DNA from: Sphingobacterium pedocola
Lineage (GTDB): Bacteria > Bacteroidota > Bacteroidia > Sphingobacteriales > Sphingobacteriaceae
DNA: 64,000 nucleotides
NCBI RefSeq assembly: GCF_015209965.1
Contig: NZ_MU158689.1
Span: 744,196 to 808,195 of the forward strand
Reading direction: 5' to 3'
Part shown: positions 53,986 through 62,584 of the stretch, in pieces
Layout of the letters: every line of letters begins with the position of its first letter
Position numbering within the stretch: the first letter of the stretch is position 1
Notes under the pieces: generated by a model
The model's input: the letters and a program-made list of their open reading frames with translations, nothing else
Told to the model about the DNA's origin: nothing
The model's database searches: none
Made by a program: the position numbers and the translations under genes

Positions 53986-53998
53986 CATACCGAAAAAA

Positions 53999-54072
53999 GG
54001 CGGGGTAGCTCAGATGGTTAGAGCGCAGGATTCATAACCCTGAGGTCGGCAGTTCGATCCTGCTCCCCGCTA
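53999..54072 (+). tRNA. tRNA-Met (anticodon CAT), elongator type
   Basis: A 74-nt cloverleaf read by hand: acceptor GGCGGGG (53999-54005) with CCCCGCT (54065-54071, one G-U pair), D stem GCTC/GAGC, anticodon loop TTCATAA with CAT at 54033-54035, variable loop AGGTC, T stem GGCAG/CTGCT around TTCGATC, discriminator A. CCA is not encoded. The initiator hallmarks (mismatch at 1-72, three G-C pairs in the anticodon stem) are missing, so it is elongator Met; a CAT tRNA modified to read isoleucine ATA is the less likely alternative. The anticodon stem has one A-C mismatch at its top. Confidence 0.95.
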
Positions 54073-54078
54073 CAAATT

Positions 54079-54110
54079 AAAAGCTTCAAGTTATATTGAA
54101 GCTTTTTTAT
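54079..54110 (+). terminator. Terminator after tRNA-Met
   Basis: An 11-bp perfect stem (54079-54089 with 54096-54106), 6-nt loop and TTTTTTAT, 7 bp after the tRNA. Confidence 0.85.
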
Positions 54111-54147
54111 TTACACGAATTAAGCCCTCTTAATCGCGATCTTCTTA

Positions 54148-54155
54148 GGATTTTT
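54148..54155. repeat. Target-site duplication, left copy
   Basis: GGATTTTT, identical to 55586-55593 at the other end of the insertion sequence. Confidence 0.85.
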
Positions 54156-54179
54156 GGATCATACCGAAAGTTTGGGGGG
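54156..54179. repeat. Left terminal inverted repeat of the insertion sequence
   Basis: Begins GGATCATACCGAAAG; pairs with the right end over 18 of 24 positions. Confidence 0.8.
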
Positions 54180-54188
54180 TAATCCTTT

Positions 54189-55172
54189 TTAAGCATATAA
54201 TTTCATTACCCTATAAAGAAAGAATTGGGTATCTCTAACCCCACGGAAGATACTTCTGAATGCTTTTAGTTTAGCATTAAAGGATTCTGCAGAAGCGTTT
54301 GTACTTTTGTTATCGAAGTAATGTAGGATATAGGGATGATGGGCAGCGATAGATCTGGCCACGCTTTCAAAAGATGCTATTCCTGAAGCTTCTACCTGAT
54401 TATGCCATAGACCAAGTTTGGTAAAAGCGACTTTCTTGTCTTTGCATTTCTGGAAGATATCTCCCAATGCTATTCCCAGATCATGTGCTTTTTTGAGAAG
54501 AGGGAATCGTAGAAATAAGAGTTCTGCCCGGTGCTTTTGACTCTCGGTCCATCTTGTGGGATGCTTGAATAACAGATATCTAGACCTTGCCAACAATTGT
54601 TTAAGGGTATCACCGTTGGATAGCACTCCAGGGTCATAAGGAATACCGCATTTACGTGCCTGGGCAATCTTTTTACTTTCCTCATCTAACACCTGCCAGC
54701 GGTATCTGATACGAAGTTCCTGAACAGCATCATAAGCAAGTTTTTGTACATGAAACCGATCGATAACCCTTCGAGCATTCCGAAAACACCTACGGATAGC
54801 TTTTGCCATATTGGGAGCCATATCCATCGTTACTTCTTTAACTTTGTTTCTTAGCCTGAGTGGAATACGCTCTAATACGGTGATAATATCTTCTGCCTTT
54901 GTTCCTCTAATGGTGGCTAGAATAGTCCCCTTTTTGCCTTTGGAGGCTTTGCTGGTGACGATAGTATAAAGTTCGCCATTGCTAAAACTGGTTTCATCAA
55001 TACTGAGCTGTGGGGATATATTGCCAGGAAATACAGTCCAGTACTCCGCATGAGGTTTTTGGTCCCAATCATGAAAGTCGCTCAAGTGATTCTTATACTG
55101 ATCTTGAAGTTGTTTGCCATCCAGCTGAAACAGAAGCCCAAGAAGATGGGCACTGATCGGATAGTTATCCAA
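54189..55172 (-). CDS. ISL3-type DDE transposase (ORF B)
   Basis: A 327-residue catalytic transposase. The DDE region begins LSIDETSFSNGELYTIVTSK (first Asp), continues with VTMDMAPNMAKAIRRCF (second Asp) and VIDRFHVQKLAYDAVQELR, the ISL3 hallmark, and ends with the catalytic Glu in KSTNASAESFNAKLKAFRS. The first codon used is TTG at 55172, overlapping ORF A by 8 bp in the +1 frame. In the B frame a stop codon lies just before this TTG, so the protein is made either by re-initiation at TTG or by a frameshift within the last few codons of ORF A. Confidence 0.88.
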   Translation of the reverse strand: MDNYPISAHLLGLLFQLDGKQLQDQYKNHLSDFHDWDQKPHAEYWTVFPGNISPQLSIDETSFSNGELYTIVTSKASKGKKGTILATIRGTKAEDIITVLERIPLRLRNKVKEVTMDMAPNMAKAIRRCFRNARRVIDRFHVQKLAYDAVQELRIRYRWQVLDEESKKIAQARKCGIPYDPGVLSNGDTLKQLLARSRYLLFKHPTRWTESQKHRAELLFLRFPLLKKAHDLGIALGDIFQKCKDKKVAFTKLGLWHNQVEASGIASFESVARSIAAHHPYILHYFDNKSTNASAESFNAKLKAFRSIFRGVRDTQFFLYRVMKLYA

Positions 55173-55518
55173 ATATTCCCTTTAAAAAAAGCCCGAATTC
55201 CGTAGTCATTCGAGCACCTTCACGAACCAGGTTCCAATCCCGGGTAATGATTTTCCGGGTATCTGACACCGTCCAACGCCTGCGTTTAATGTGAAGAGTA
55301 ACTTTCTGACCCCGAATCGGAAAGTCTTTAATCTCTGAAACAGGCATAAAGCCCTTGGATGCTAGTTTAGTGTTTTCATATCCTGAAGGAGCAATATTTT
55401 TTTCATCCAAATGGATGTGAAGTTCTTTGTCCTTCTGGACAACTTCCATGATATCGAAATAATCTAACAGCCCTTCGGGCATTAATAAGGCCAATAGTCT
55501 ACGTTCAGCGTCTTGCAA
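55165..55518 (-). CDS. ISAon1-type transposase N-terminal region protein (ORF A)
   Basis: A 117-residue protein of the insertion sequence, matching the short N-terminal frame that precedes the transposase in ISAon1-like elements: it has an acidic first half (LLDYFDIMEVVQKDKELHIH) and a basic segment (GQKVTLHIKRRRWTVSDTRK) suited to DNA binding at the ends of the element. It ends eight bases inside ORF B. The arrangement is usual for these elements, so it is not read as a broken gene. Confidence 0.75.
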   Translation of the reverse strand: MQDAERRLLALLMPEGLLDYFDIMEVVQKDKELHIHLDEKNIAPSGYENTKLASKGFMPVSEIKDFPIRGQKVTLHIKRRRWTVSDTRKIITRDWNLVREGARMTTEFGLFLKGIFG

Positions 55519-55561
55519 GGTAATATGTTTTAAGACTGCTAAACTAAGAATTTATTTATCT

Positions 55562-55585
55562 CTCCCCAAAGATTCAGCTTGATCC
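55562..55585. repeat. Right terminal inverted repeat of the insertion sequence
   Basis: Reverse complement begins GGATCAAGCTGAATC; followed by the second GGATTTTT copy at 55586-55593. Confidence 0.8.
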
Positions 55586-55756
55586 GGATTTTTGATGTTT
55601 TGTTTAATACGAGCCGTATTATTTCGGTTTTTGCAAAAATTCTTCACTTTATTTAATGAAATAGTAATTTTGATTAAAAAAGAGGTTGTAATTAACTGAC
55701 CATTAATAGGTTGCTTCATTGTTGCAATTTTATGACTAAAATTTAAACTGATTTTT

Positions 55757-55786
55757 TTGCTCGTGAAGTCAAAAAGTTTAGATTTG
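55757..55786 (+). promoter_or_regulatory. Promoter of the barrel-protein gene
   Basis: A full Bacteroidetes promoter: TTG 55757-55759, 19-bp spacer, TAGATTTG (TAnnTTTG) 55779-55786. It lies 28 bp before the ATG and outside the insertion sequence. Confidence 0.8.
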
Positions 55787-55814
55787 CATCAGTTTAATTT
55801 AAAACAATAAAAAT

Positions 55815-56450
55815 ATGAAAAAATTATTACTTACTTTGACTGCTGTAGCAGGAATGACATTTGCGTCTAACGCACAAGAATTTGGTTTTGAAAAAACTGA
55901 TTTCATTGTAGAAGGTTTTATTCGTTCTGCTAATACAAATGATAAAATGGCGGAAGAAAAAACGGCTAACTTTAACTTCAACCCTAAGTTCGGTTACTTT
56001 GTAACAGACAAAATCGCTGTTGGTATTCAATTGGGTGTGGGCAACGAAAAAGTAACAGATTATTCTGGCGAAAATGATACCTACACAAAAGGTAACGATT
56101 TCAGCATCGGTGCTTTTGGACGTTATTATTTTCTAGAAGTTGGATCACGTTTTAAAACTTACGCTGAATTAGGCGCTGGTTACAACCAAATGGGTGGTGA
56201 AATAAACAATGGTATCGAAACTACTAAATTGGATAAAACTAAAGGTTTTGGTGCTAACGCGGGTATAGGTGCAAACTATTTCTTGACAAACAACATCGCA
56301 GTTAACTTTGCTTTTGCTAACGTTTTAGCTTTCAACACTTCTAAAGTTGATGTTGATGGTGCTAAATCTCAAACAGAATTCGCTACAAACGTTAACGTGT
56401 TTGATAATTTCTTCAACACAGCTTCTTTTGGATTAACGTTCAAATTCTAA
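55815..56450 (+). CDS. Porin-like outer-membrane beta-barrel protein
   Basis: A 211-residue exported protein with a signal peptide (1-20, ending SNAQ) and an OmpX/OmpW-size barrel: ANFNFNPKFGYFVTDKIAVG, GAFGRYYFLEVGSRFKTYAE, GANAGIGANYFLTNNIAVNF and the terminal strand TASFGLTFKF ending in Phe, as needed for assembly. A strong consensus promoter and clean terminator suggest high expression. Ligand or transport role unknown. Confidence 0.78.
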   Translation: MKKLLLTLTAVAGMTFASNAQEFGFEKTDFIVEGFIRSANTNDKMAEEKTANFNFNPKFGYFVTDKIAVGIQLGVGNEKVTDYSGENDTYTKGNDFSIGAFGRYYFLEVGSRFKTYAELGAGYNQMGGEINNGIETTKLDKTKGFGANAGIGANYFLTNNIAVNFAFANVLAFNTSKVDVDGAKSQTEFATNVNVFDNFFNTASFGLTFKF

Positions 56451-56471
56451 GCTTAGTCGTTTAAGACAAGG

Positions 56472-56499
56472 AGGGAGGCAATTATGTCTCCCTTTTTTT
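56472..56499 (+). terminator. Terminator of the barrel-protein gene
   Basis: A short stem (AGGGAG 56472-56477 with CTCCCT 56488-56493) followed by a run of seven T, 20 bp after the stop codon. Confidence 0.65.
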
Positions 56500-56504
56500 G
56501 TGCT

Positions 56505-56684
56505 ATAGCCTATTCCTAGCTGTTGCTTTAGGTTATCCCTGCCAGCTTCTTTACCTCCCTTTCACTGCCAACACCTGTGTCGTTAGTTAGGACTTGCTTA
56601 TGTGAGAGCACAGTTACCCCAGAGTAGCCGCAGGCCTCTTTAGCGTTAGGGGCGCGGCGGAAATATGATACCGCCTTTAGGCAT
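56505..56684. other. GC-richer stretch with no recognised gene
   Basis: About 180 bp between the barrel-protein terminator and the rpsJ terminator. It is visibly richer in G and C than the neighbouring spacers (for example AGTAGCCGCAGGCCTC and AGGGGCGCGGCGG) and contains a small hairpin GGCGG...CCGCC near 56656-56675. No reading frame of note and no recognised RNA family. Confidence 0.4.
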
Positions 56685-56716
56685 ACAAAAAAGGCTTCTG
56701 TTTTACGAGAAGCCTT
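56685..56716 (-). terminator. Terminator after rpsJ
   Basis: A perfect 9-bp stem (56691-56699 with 56708-56716) with a T-run on the minus strand, 24 bp after the rpsJ stop codon. It closes the str operon transcript. Confidence 0.85.
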
Positions 56717-56739
56717 CTTGTTTCATTTGCTGAAATCCA

Positions 56740-57045
56740 TCACACTTTGATTTCAACTTCAACACCCGAAGGTAGTTCAAGTTTCATCAATGCGTCAACA
56801 GTTTTAGAGTTAGATGAATAAATATCTAACAATCTTTTGTACGCGCACAATTGGAATTGCTCACGTGCTTTTTTGTTAACGTGTGGTGAACGTAAAACGG
56901 TGTAGATTTTTTTCTCTGTAGGCAATGGAATAGGACCACTAACTACGGCACCTGTAGGTTTTACAGTTTTTACGATTTTCTCAGCTGATTTGTCAACTAA
57001 ATTGTAATCGTAGGATTTCAATTTGATTCTGATTCTTTGGCTCAT
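56740..57045 (-). CDS. rpsJ: 30S ribosomal protein S10
   Basis: A 101-residue ribosomal protein, also the NusE antitermination factor. It matches S10 along its length: [20 protein letters not shown], then [20 protein letters not shown], then [20 protein letters not shown], ending VEVEIKV. It is the last gene of the rpsL-rpsG-fusA-rpsJ group, 135 bp after fusA. In many bacteria rplC follows directly; here a terminator follows instead. Confidence 0.98.
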   Translation of the reverse strand: MSQRIRIKLKSYDYNLVDKSAEKIVKTVKPTGAVVSGPIPLPTEKKIYTVLRSPHVNKKAREQFQLCAYKRLLDIYSSNSKTVDALMKLELPSGVEVEIKV

Positions 57046-57180
57046 TTTTATTTATTTAAGATGGCCATTGGTTAGAGCTATTCGCAACCAACGGTCGGTT
57101 TAATCTTTGGAATAAAGATGAAAGAACAAAGATTAAAGACTCCATGTTCTTCATCTTTGCTCCTTGATCTTTAATCAATA

Positions 57181-59304
57181 TTATTCTACTGACCCTTTTA
57201 CTTTTCCTTTTGATTTTGCAATTACTTCTTCTGCAACATTACGAGGTGCCTCAGCAAAGTGATCGAACTCCATTGTAGAAGTAGCACGACCTGAAGTGAT
57301 TGTGCGTAATTGCGTTACGTAACCAAACATCTCAGAAAGGGGTACTAATGCTTTGATTACTTGTACACCGTTACGTGAATCTAAACCTTGCATCTGACCA
57401 CGACGACGGTTTAAGTCACCCATTACATCGCCCATGTTTTCTTCTGGTGTTAAAACCTCTATTTTCATAATTGGTTCCATTAAAACAGGAGAACATTTTG
57501 GCAATGCTTCACGGTATGCTGAACGAGCAGCTAATTCAAACGATAATGAATCTGAATCGACAGCGTGGAATGAACCATCAATCAAACGAACTTTCATTCC
57601 TGATAATGGGAATCCTGCTAATACACCATTTTTCATCGAAGTTTCAAATCCTTTTTGAACTGAAGGGATAAATTCTTTTGGAATTTTACCACCAACGATT
57701 TCATTTACGAATTGAAGAGGTGATTTACTTAAATCATAATCTTCGTCTGCTGGAGAAATAACAACTTTAATGTCCGCAAATTTACCACGACCACCTGATT
57801 GTTTTTTGAATACCTCACGGTGTTCTGTAGTTCCATTGATAGACTCTTTGTATGATACTTGAGGAGCACCTTGGTTAACCTCAACTTTGAACTCACGTTT
57901 CAAACGATCGATCAAGATCTCTAAGTGAAGCTCACCCATACCAGAGATAACTGTTTGACCAGTTTCTTCGTCAGTTTTTACAACGAATGTAGGATCTTCT
58001 TCAGCTAATTTACCAAGACCAATACCTAATCTATCGATGTCAGCCTGAGTTTTAGGCTCAATCGCTAAACCGATAACTGGTTCGGGGAAGTTCATTGACT
58101 CTAACACGATAGGGTGTTTTTCATCACATAAAGTATCTCCGGTTTTGATGTCTTTGAAACCAACAACAGCACCGATATCACCAGCCTCAATGAATGGGAT
58201 AGGGTTTTGTTTGTTAGCGTGCATTTGGAAGATACGAGAGATACGTTCTTTGTTACCTGAACGCGTGTTCAATACATAAGAACCTGCATCTAACTTACCT
58301 GAATAAGCACGGATGAAACACAAACGACCTACGAATGGGTCAGTCGCAATTTTGAAACCTAATGCTGCGAAAGGCTCGTTAACATCTGGTTTACGTAATA
58401 ATTCTGCACCTGTATCAGGATGAGTACCTTTAACACCTTCTGAATCCATCGGAGAAGGCAATAATTCCATTACTAAATCCAACATGGTTTGAACACCTTT
58501 GTTTTTGAAAGATGAACCACAAACCATAGGAACGATAGAGTTATCCAATACTGCCGCACGTAAAGCATTTAAGATTTCGCGCTCAGTTAATGAATTAGGA
58601 TCTTCAAAGAATTTTTCCATTAAAGACTCATCATAACCAGCAACAGCTTCTAATAACCGCTCACGGTAGTCAGCAACCTCTTCCAACATATCTTCTGGAA
58701 TAGGAACTTCTGTAAAGGTCATACCTTTATCATGCTCATTCCAAATGATACCACGGTTATTGATTAGATCAACAACACCTGTGAATGTGTCTTCAGCGCC
58801 GATAGGTAATTGTAAAGCTACAGCTTCAGAACCTAACATTGATTTAACTTGACCAACAACTTTTAAGAAGTCAGCACCTGAACGGTCCATTTTGTTAACG
58901 AAACCGATACGTGGAACTGCATAGTTATCAGCTAATCTCCAGTTAGTCTCTGATTGAGGCTCAACACCATCAACTGCAGAGAATAAGAATACTAATCCGT
59001 CTAATACACGTAATGAACGATTTACCTCTACCGTGAAATCCACGTGACCTGGAGTATCGATTACGTTTACTTGGTATTTGTTACCACGGTACTGCCAGAA
59101 AACTGTAGTAGCAGCAGAAGTAATCGTGATACCACGTTCAGCTTCTTGCTCCATCCAGTCCATTGTCGAAGCACCTTCGTGCACTTCACCAATTTTATGA
59201 TTAACTCCTGAGTAGTAAAGAATACGCTCAGTTGTAGTTGTTTTACCGGCATCGATGTGCGCAGCGATACCAATATTTCTAGTGAATTTTAAATCTCTTG
59301 CCAT
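57181..59304 (-). CDS. fusA: Translation elongation factor G
   Basis: GTPase that moves tRNA and mRNA on the ribosome. From ATG 59304 ([12 protein letters not shown]) the protein has 707 residues. G1 is [16 protein letters not shown], the switch region [21 protein letters not shown]3 DTPGHVDF, and G4 NKMD; the later domains end with [19 protein letters not shown] and the tail [17 protein letters not shown] 59319 opens the frame five codons earlier but ATG 59304 is the family start. It lies between rpsG and rpsJ. Confidence 0.98.
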   Translation of the reverse strand: MARDLKFTRNIGIAAHIDAGKTTTTERILYYSGVNHKIGEVHEGASTMDWMEQEAERGITITSAATTVFWQYRGNKYQVNVIDTPGHVDFTVEVNRSLRVLDGLVFLFSAVDGVEPQSETNWRLADNYAVPRIGFVNKMDRSGADFLKVVGQVKSMLGSEAVALQLPIGAEDTFTGVVDLINNRGIIWNEHDKGMTFTEVPIPEDMLEEVADYRERLLEAVAGYDESLMEKFFEDPNSLTEREILNALRAAVLDNSIVPMVCGSSFKNKGVQTMLDLVMELLPSPMDSEGVKGTHPDTGAELLRKPDVNEPFAALGFKIATDPFVGRLCFIRAYSGKLDAGSYVLNTRSGNKERISRIFQMHANKQNPIPFIEAGDIGAVVGFKDIKTGDTLCDEKHPIVLESMNFPEPVIGLAIEPKTQADIDRLGIGLGKLAEEDPTFVVKTDEETGQTVISGMGELHLEILIDRLKREFKVEVNQGAPQVSYKESINGTTEHREVFKKQSGGRGKFADIKVVISPADEDYDLSKSPLQFVNEIVGGKIPKEFIPSVQKGFETSMKNGVLAGFPLSGMKVRLIDGSFHAVDSDSLSFELAARSAYREALPKCSPVLMEPIMKIEVLTPEENMGDVMGDLNRRRGQMQGLDSRNGVQVIKALVPLSEMFGYVTQLRTITSGRATSTMEFDHFAEAPRNVAEEVIAKSKGKVKGSVE

Positions 59305-59440
59305 AATATTTTTATGCACTTAGCCTCTTAAGGCTTCTTTGATTGCAATATTTGTAAAATAAGTACACCGACTCCGATAATGGAAAGAGTTCTACTATCT
59401 TAGAGTCGGTGTAATCATATTTGATTCTTAGTTTTCAAAA

Positions 59441-59908
59441 TTAGAATCTGAAGTGTGAGAACGCCTTGTTAGCTTCCGCCATTTTATGCGTATCTTCTTT
59501 CTTCTTAACAGCAGCACCTTCACCTTTAGAAGCTGAAATGATTTCTCCTGCTAATTTCTCGAACATTGTTTTTTCACCACGTTTACGTGAGTAAGAAATT
59601 AACCATTTCATACCCAAAGCGATTTTACGCTCAGGACGTACTTCCATAGGAACTTGGAAATTTGCACCTCCAACACGACGAGATTTAACCTCTACAGCGG
59701 GCATAACGTTGTTTAAAGCTTTTTTCCAAGTCTCTAAACCGTTCTCTTGTGTTTTTTGTTCTACTAATTCTACTGCGTTGTAAAAAATTGAATAGGCGAT
59801 AGATTTTTTACCATCGTACATCATATTGTTTACAAAACGTGTTACCTGAGTGTCGTTAAACTTTGGATCAGGTAAAATGATTCTCTTTTTTGGTTTTGAT
59901 TTTCTCAT
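59441..59908 (-). CDS. rpsG: 30S ribosomal protein S7
   Basis: A 155-residue primary 16S rRNA-binding protein, nucleating the head of the 30S subunit. It has the S7 signature [21 protein letters not shown] at the N-terminus and [20 protein letters not shown] in the middle. It lies 19 bp after rpsL and 136 bp before the fusA start. The C-terminal end KAFSHFRF matches Bacteroidetes S7. Confidence 0.98.
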   Translation of the reverse strand: MRKSKPKKRIILPDPKFNDTQVTRFVNNMMYDGKKSIAYSIFYNAVELVEQKTQENGLETWKKALNNVMPAVEVKSRRVGGANFQVPMEVRPERKIALGMKWLISYSRKRGEKTMFEKLAGEIISASKGEGAAVKKKEDTHKMAEANKAFSHFRF

Positions 59909-59927
59909 TTTCTTTCCCTCCGTTTAA

Positions 59928-60341
59928 TTATTTCTTTTTACCTTTTGCTGGAGCTGCAGCTGCTTGCCCTGGTTTAGGACGCTTAGTTCCATATTTTGAA
60001 CGACGTTGGTTACGGCCTGCTACACCTGATGTATCCAATGCACCACGGATGATGTGGTAACGTACACCCGGTAAATCTTTTACACGGCCACCGCGGATCA
60101 ATACGATCGAGTGTTCTTGTAAATTATGACCTTCTCCAGGGATGTAAGCGTTGACCTCTTTACCGTTTGTTAAACGTACACGAGCTACTTTACGCATTGC
60201 TGAGTTTGGTTTTTTAGGGGTAGTAGTATATACACGTGTACATACACCTCTTCGCTGTGGACAACTGTCCAACGCTGGAGACTTACTCTTGTCTACCAGA
60301 GCTACTCTACCTTTTCTAACTAATTGTTGAATAGTAGGCAT
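59928..60341 (-). CDS. rpsL: 30S ribosomal protein S12
   Basis: A 137-residue protein at the decoding centre. Family blocks: [40 protein letters not shown] with the unaltered lysine pair where streptomycin-resistance changes occur, and [20 protein letters not shown] followed by [13 protein letters not shown]. The extra basic tail ([14 protein letters not shown]) is typical of Bacteroidetes. First gene of the str operon. Confidence 0.98.
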   Translation of the reverse strand: MPTIQQLVRKGRVALVDKSKSPALDSCPQRRGVCTRVYTTTPKKPNSAMRKVARVRLTNGKEVNAYIPGEGHNLQEHSIVLIRGGRVKDLPGVRYHIIRGALDTSGVAGRNQRRSKYGTKRPKPGQAAAAPAKGKKK

Positions 60342-60388
60342 TTACCTGTTCTGTTTTAATTTATGTAAAATTAATTTTTTAAAGTCTG

Positions 60389-60396
60389 CAAAGATA
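60389..60396 (-). promoter_or_regulatory. -7 promoter box for the str operon
   Basis: Minus-strand TATCTTTG (TAnnTTTG), 47 bp before rpsL. Confidence 0.55.
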
Positions 60397-60454
60397 TATA
60401 TAATGTTTTTAAATATAAAGGCTTAAGTGTAAAATGTTTTAATCTATGACGGTA

Positions 60455-62584
60455 CTAACTAATTAATGTAAAGTCAATTTGTCTTTTTTCTAGGTCCACT
60501 TTCTTTACTTCGATTTGAACCTCATCTCCCAGCTGGTACACCTTCTTTTTACGTTGCCCAATAATCGCATAGTTCTTTTCGTCTAGCGTGTAAAAATCGT
60601 CAGTAATGTCACGAAGGCGTACCATCCCTTCACATTTATTCTCTGCTATTTCTACATACATGCCCCATTCGGTCACACCGGATACTAATCCTTTATATTC
60701 TACGCCGATTTGATCTTGTAGAAACTCGGCTTGTTTATATTTAATTGAAGCGCGCTCCGCCTCTGCTGCCTTTTTCTCCATCTGCGAAGAGTGTTCTGCC
60801 ATTTTCTCATAATGCTCGGCATTTACTTTATCGCCACCATCTAAATAAAATTGAAGCAAGCGGTGTACCATTACGTCAGGATATCTCCGGATAGGAGAAG
60901 TGAAATGCGTATAATAGTCGAAGGCAAGGCCGTAATGAGAAGTGTTCTTGGTCGTATAGATGGCTTTCGCCATAGAGCGCACAGCAAGTGAGGTAAGCAG
61001 GTTCTGCTCTTTTGTCCCCTCGATTTTTGTCATCAGCACATTGAGGGATTTAGCAGTCTCCTTGTCTGATTTGATATTAAGCTTGTGTCCGAAGCGGAGG
61101 GCAAATTGTGAAAAGTTAGCTAATGTGTCTGGTTTTGGTACATCGTGAAAACGGTATACAAAAGCTAGCTTGTTTTTTCCGCGACCCTGTTTTCCGATGT
61201 ATTCGGCAACTTTACGGTTAGCCAGGAGCATAAAATCTTCGATCAGCTTGTGGGCGTCTTTTCTGACCTTTGTATATACGCCCAGTGGTTTTCCGTTTTC
61301 ATCCAGGTGGAATTTGACTTCTTCGCTTTCGAAACTAATAGCTCCGTTTTTGAATTTGCGCTCGCGGAGGATATAAGCAAGCTCATTTAGTTTCAATAGT
61401 TCTTGGGATAACTGCCCTTCTTTATTCTCTATGATTTCCTGAGCTTCTTCATAGCTGAACCGACGGTTCGAATGTATGATCGTGCGGCCAAACCACTGGT
61501 CCAGGATATTTGCTTTTTCGTCTATTTCAAATACGGCCGAAAAACACAACTTATCTTCGTCGGGACGTAATGAGCATAAATCATTCGATAGGCGCTCAGG
61601 CAGCATCGGGATTACACGGTCGACCAGGTATACGGAAGTGGCACGCTCGAAAGCTTCTTTGTCTAGCGCACTATCCGGGATTACATAATGAGAGACATCT
61701 GCAATATGAACACCGATTTCGTAATTCCCATTTTCTAATGTCTGAAACGAAATAGCATCGTCAAAGTCTTTCGCATCCGCAGGGTCAATAGTAAAGGTGA
61801 GGGTATTCCTAAAATCACGGCGTTTGGCGATTTCTTCTTTGGTGATTTCGCCAGAGATGCTATCTGCAGCTGCTTCTACTTCTTTCGGGAAGCTAAGCGG
61901 AAAGCCGAAGTCTGCCAAAATCGCATTCATCTCGGTATTGTTCTCTCCTTTTTTTCCAAGGATGTCCTTTACTTTTCCGATCGGGTTTTTGGCATTCTTC
62001 GGCCATTCGATGATAGATACCACTACTTTCTCTCCGTCTTTCGCTCCGTTGAGATTGTCTAGCGGAATAAAGATATCGTGGTTCATTTTTCGGTCATCAG
62101 CCAAAAAGAATGCATAACTTTTAGATATATCGATCGTACCAGTGAAATCTGTCTTGGCGCGTTGAATGATTTCGACTACTTCACCCTCTCGTTTCTTGCC
62201 CTTGCCACGTTCGTAAACGTGCACCTTTACGATGTCATTGTGCAATGCCTGACGGAGTTTTCTTGGAGCTACAAAAATGTCACTTTCCAGCTCGTCATCG
62301 GGTACGATATAAGCGGATCCATCGGCTGTCATGTCGACCTTTCCGGTAACGTAAACATTGAGCTGTTTTAGCTTAAATTTTCCCCTTTCAGGTTGGGTAA
62401 ACAGTCCGGATTTTGAAGCGTCGTTGAGGATGTCTGCAACGGCAACTTTTGAATCGGAATCGGATATGTTTAGTTTTGCAGCAACTTGTTTGTAGTTGAG
62501 TTGTTGATTCGCAGACTTCTCAAAAATATCTACAATCATCCGTGTTAAAACTTCCTTATAAGGGTTCTCTTTTTTTGATTTCAT
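60455..62584 (-). CDS. rnr: Ribonuclease R
   Basis: A 709-residue 3'-5' exoribonuclease that degrades structured RNA. It has an N-terminal helical/HTH region, two cold-shock-like RNA-binding domains (about 70-225), the RNB catalytic domain (about 255-580) with the metal-binding aspartates in TIDPADAKDFDDAISF, and a C-terminal S1 domain (VEYKGLVSGVTEWGMYVEIA to IDFTLIS). The HTSPIRRYPDVMVHRLLQ-like block (FTSPIRRYPDVMVHRL) is characteristic of RNase R/RNase II. Length is near that of other Bacteroidetes RNase R. Single-gene unit. Confidence 0.96.
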   Translation of the reverse strand: MKSKKENPYKEVLTRMIVDIFEKSANQQLNYKQVAAKLNISDSDSKVAVADILNDASKSGLFTQPERGKFKLKQLNVYVTGKVDMTADGSAYIVPDDELESDIFVAPRKLRQALHNDIVKVHVYERGKGKKREGEVVEIIQRAKTDFTGTIDISKSYAFFLADDRKMNHDIFIPLDNLNGAKDGEKVVVSIIEWPKNAKNPIGKVKDILGKKGENNTEMNAILADFGFPLSFPKEVEAAADSISGEITKEEIAKRRDFRNTLTFTIDPADAKDFDDAISFQTLENGNYEIGVHIADVSHYVIPDSALDKEAFERATSVYLVDRVIPMLPERLSNDLCSLRPDEDKLCFSAVFEIDEKANILDQWFGRTIIHSNRRFSYEEAQEIIENKEGQLSQELLKLNELAYILRERKFKNGAISFESEEVKFHLDENGKPLGVYTKVRKDAHKLIEDFMLLANRKVAEYIGKQGRGKNKLAFVYRFHDVPKPDTLANFSQFALRFGHKLNIKSDKETAKSLNVLMTKIEGTKEQNLLTSLAVRSMAKAIYTTKNTSHYGLAFDYYTHFTSPIRRYPDVMVHRLLQFYLDGGDKVNAEHYEKMAEHSSQMEKKAAEAERASIKYKQAEFLQDQIGVEYKGLVSGVTEWGMYVEIAENKCEGMVRLRDITDDFYTLDEKNYAIIGQRKKKVYQLGDEVQIEVKKVDLEKRQIDFTLIS

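Larger units (their letters stand above)
54156..55585 (-). mobile_element. ISL3-family (ISAon1-like) insertion sequence
   Basis: A 1430-bp element. Its ends are imperfect inverted repeats, 54156-54179 and 55562-55585 (18 of 24 positions match, both starting GGATCA). They are directly flanked by the 8-bp direct repeat GGATTTTT at 54148-54155 and 55586-55593, the target duplication size known for ISL3 elements. Inside are two minus-strand reading frames, a short N-terminal region and a DDE transposase. Both frames are uninterrupted and the target duplication is perfect, so the insertion looks recent and possibly active. It sits between tRNA-Met and the barrel-protein gene and interrupts no visible gene. 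Confidence 0.9.

Noticed and set aside
53999..54155. tRNA-Met as an attachment site for a genomic island
   Set aside because: The only mobile DNA nearby is a self-contained insertion sequence 83 bp away with its own target duplication; the tRNA 3' end is not repeated nearby.
55165..55518. Reading the two transposase frames as a broken gene
   Set aside because: The short N-terminal frame plus overlapping main frame is the usual layout of ISAon1-like elements, and the ends and target duplication are intact.
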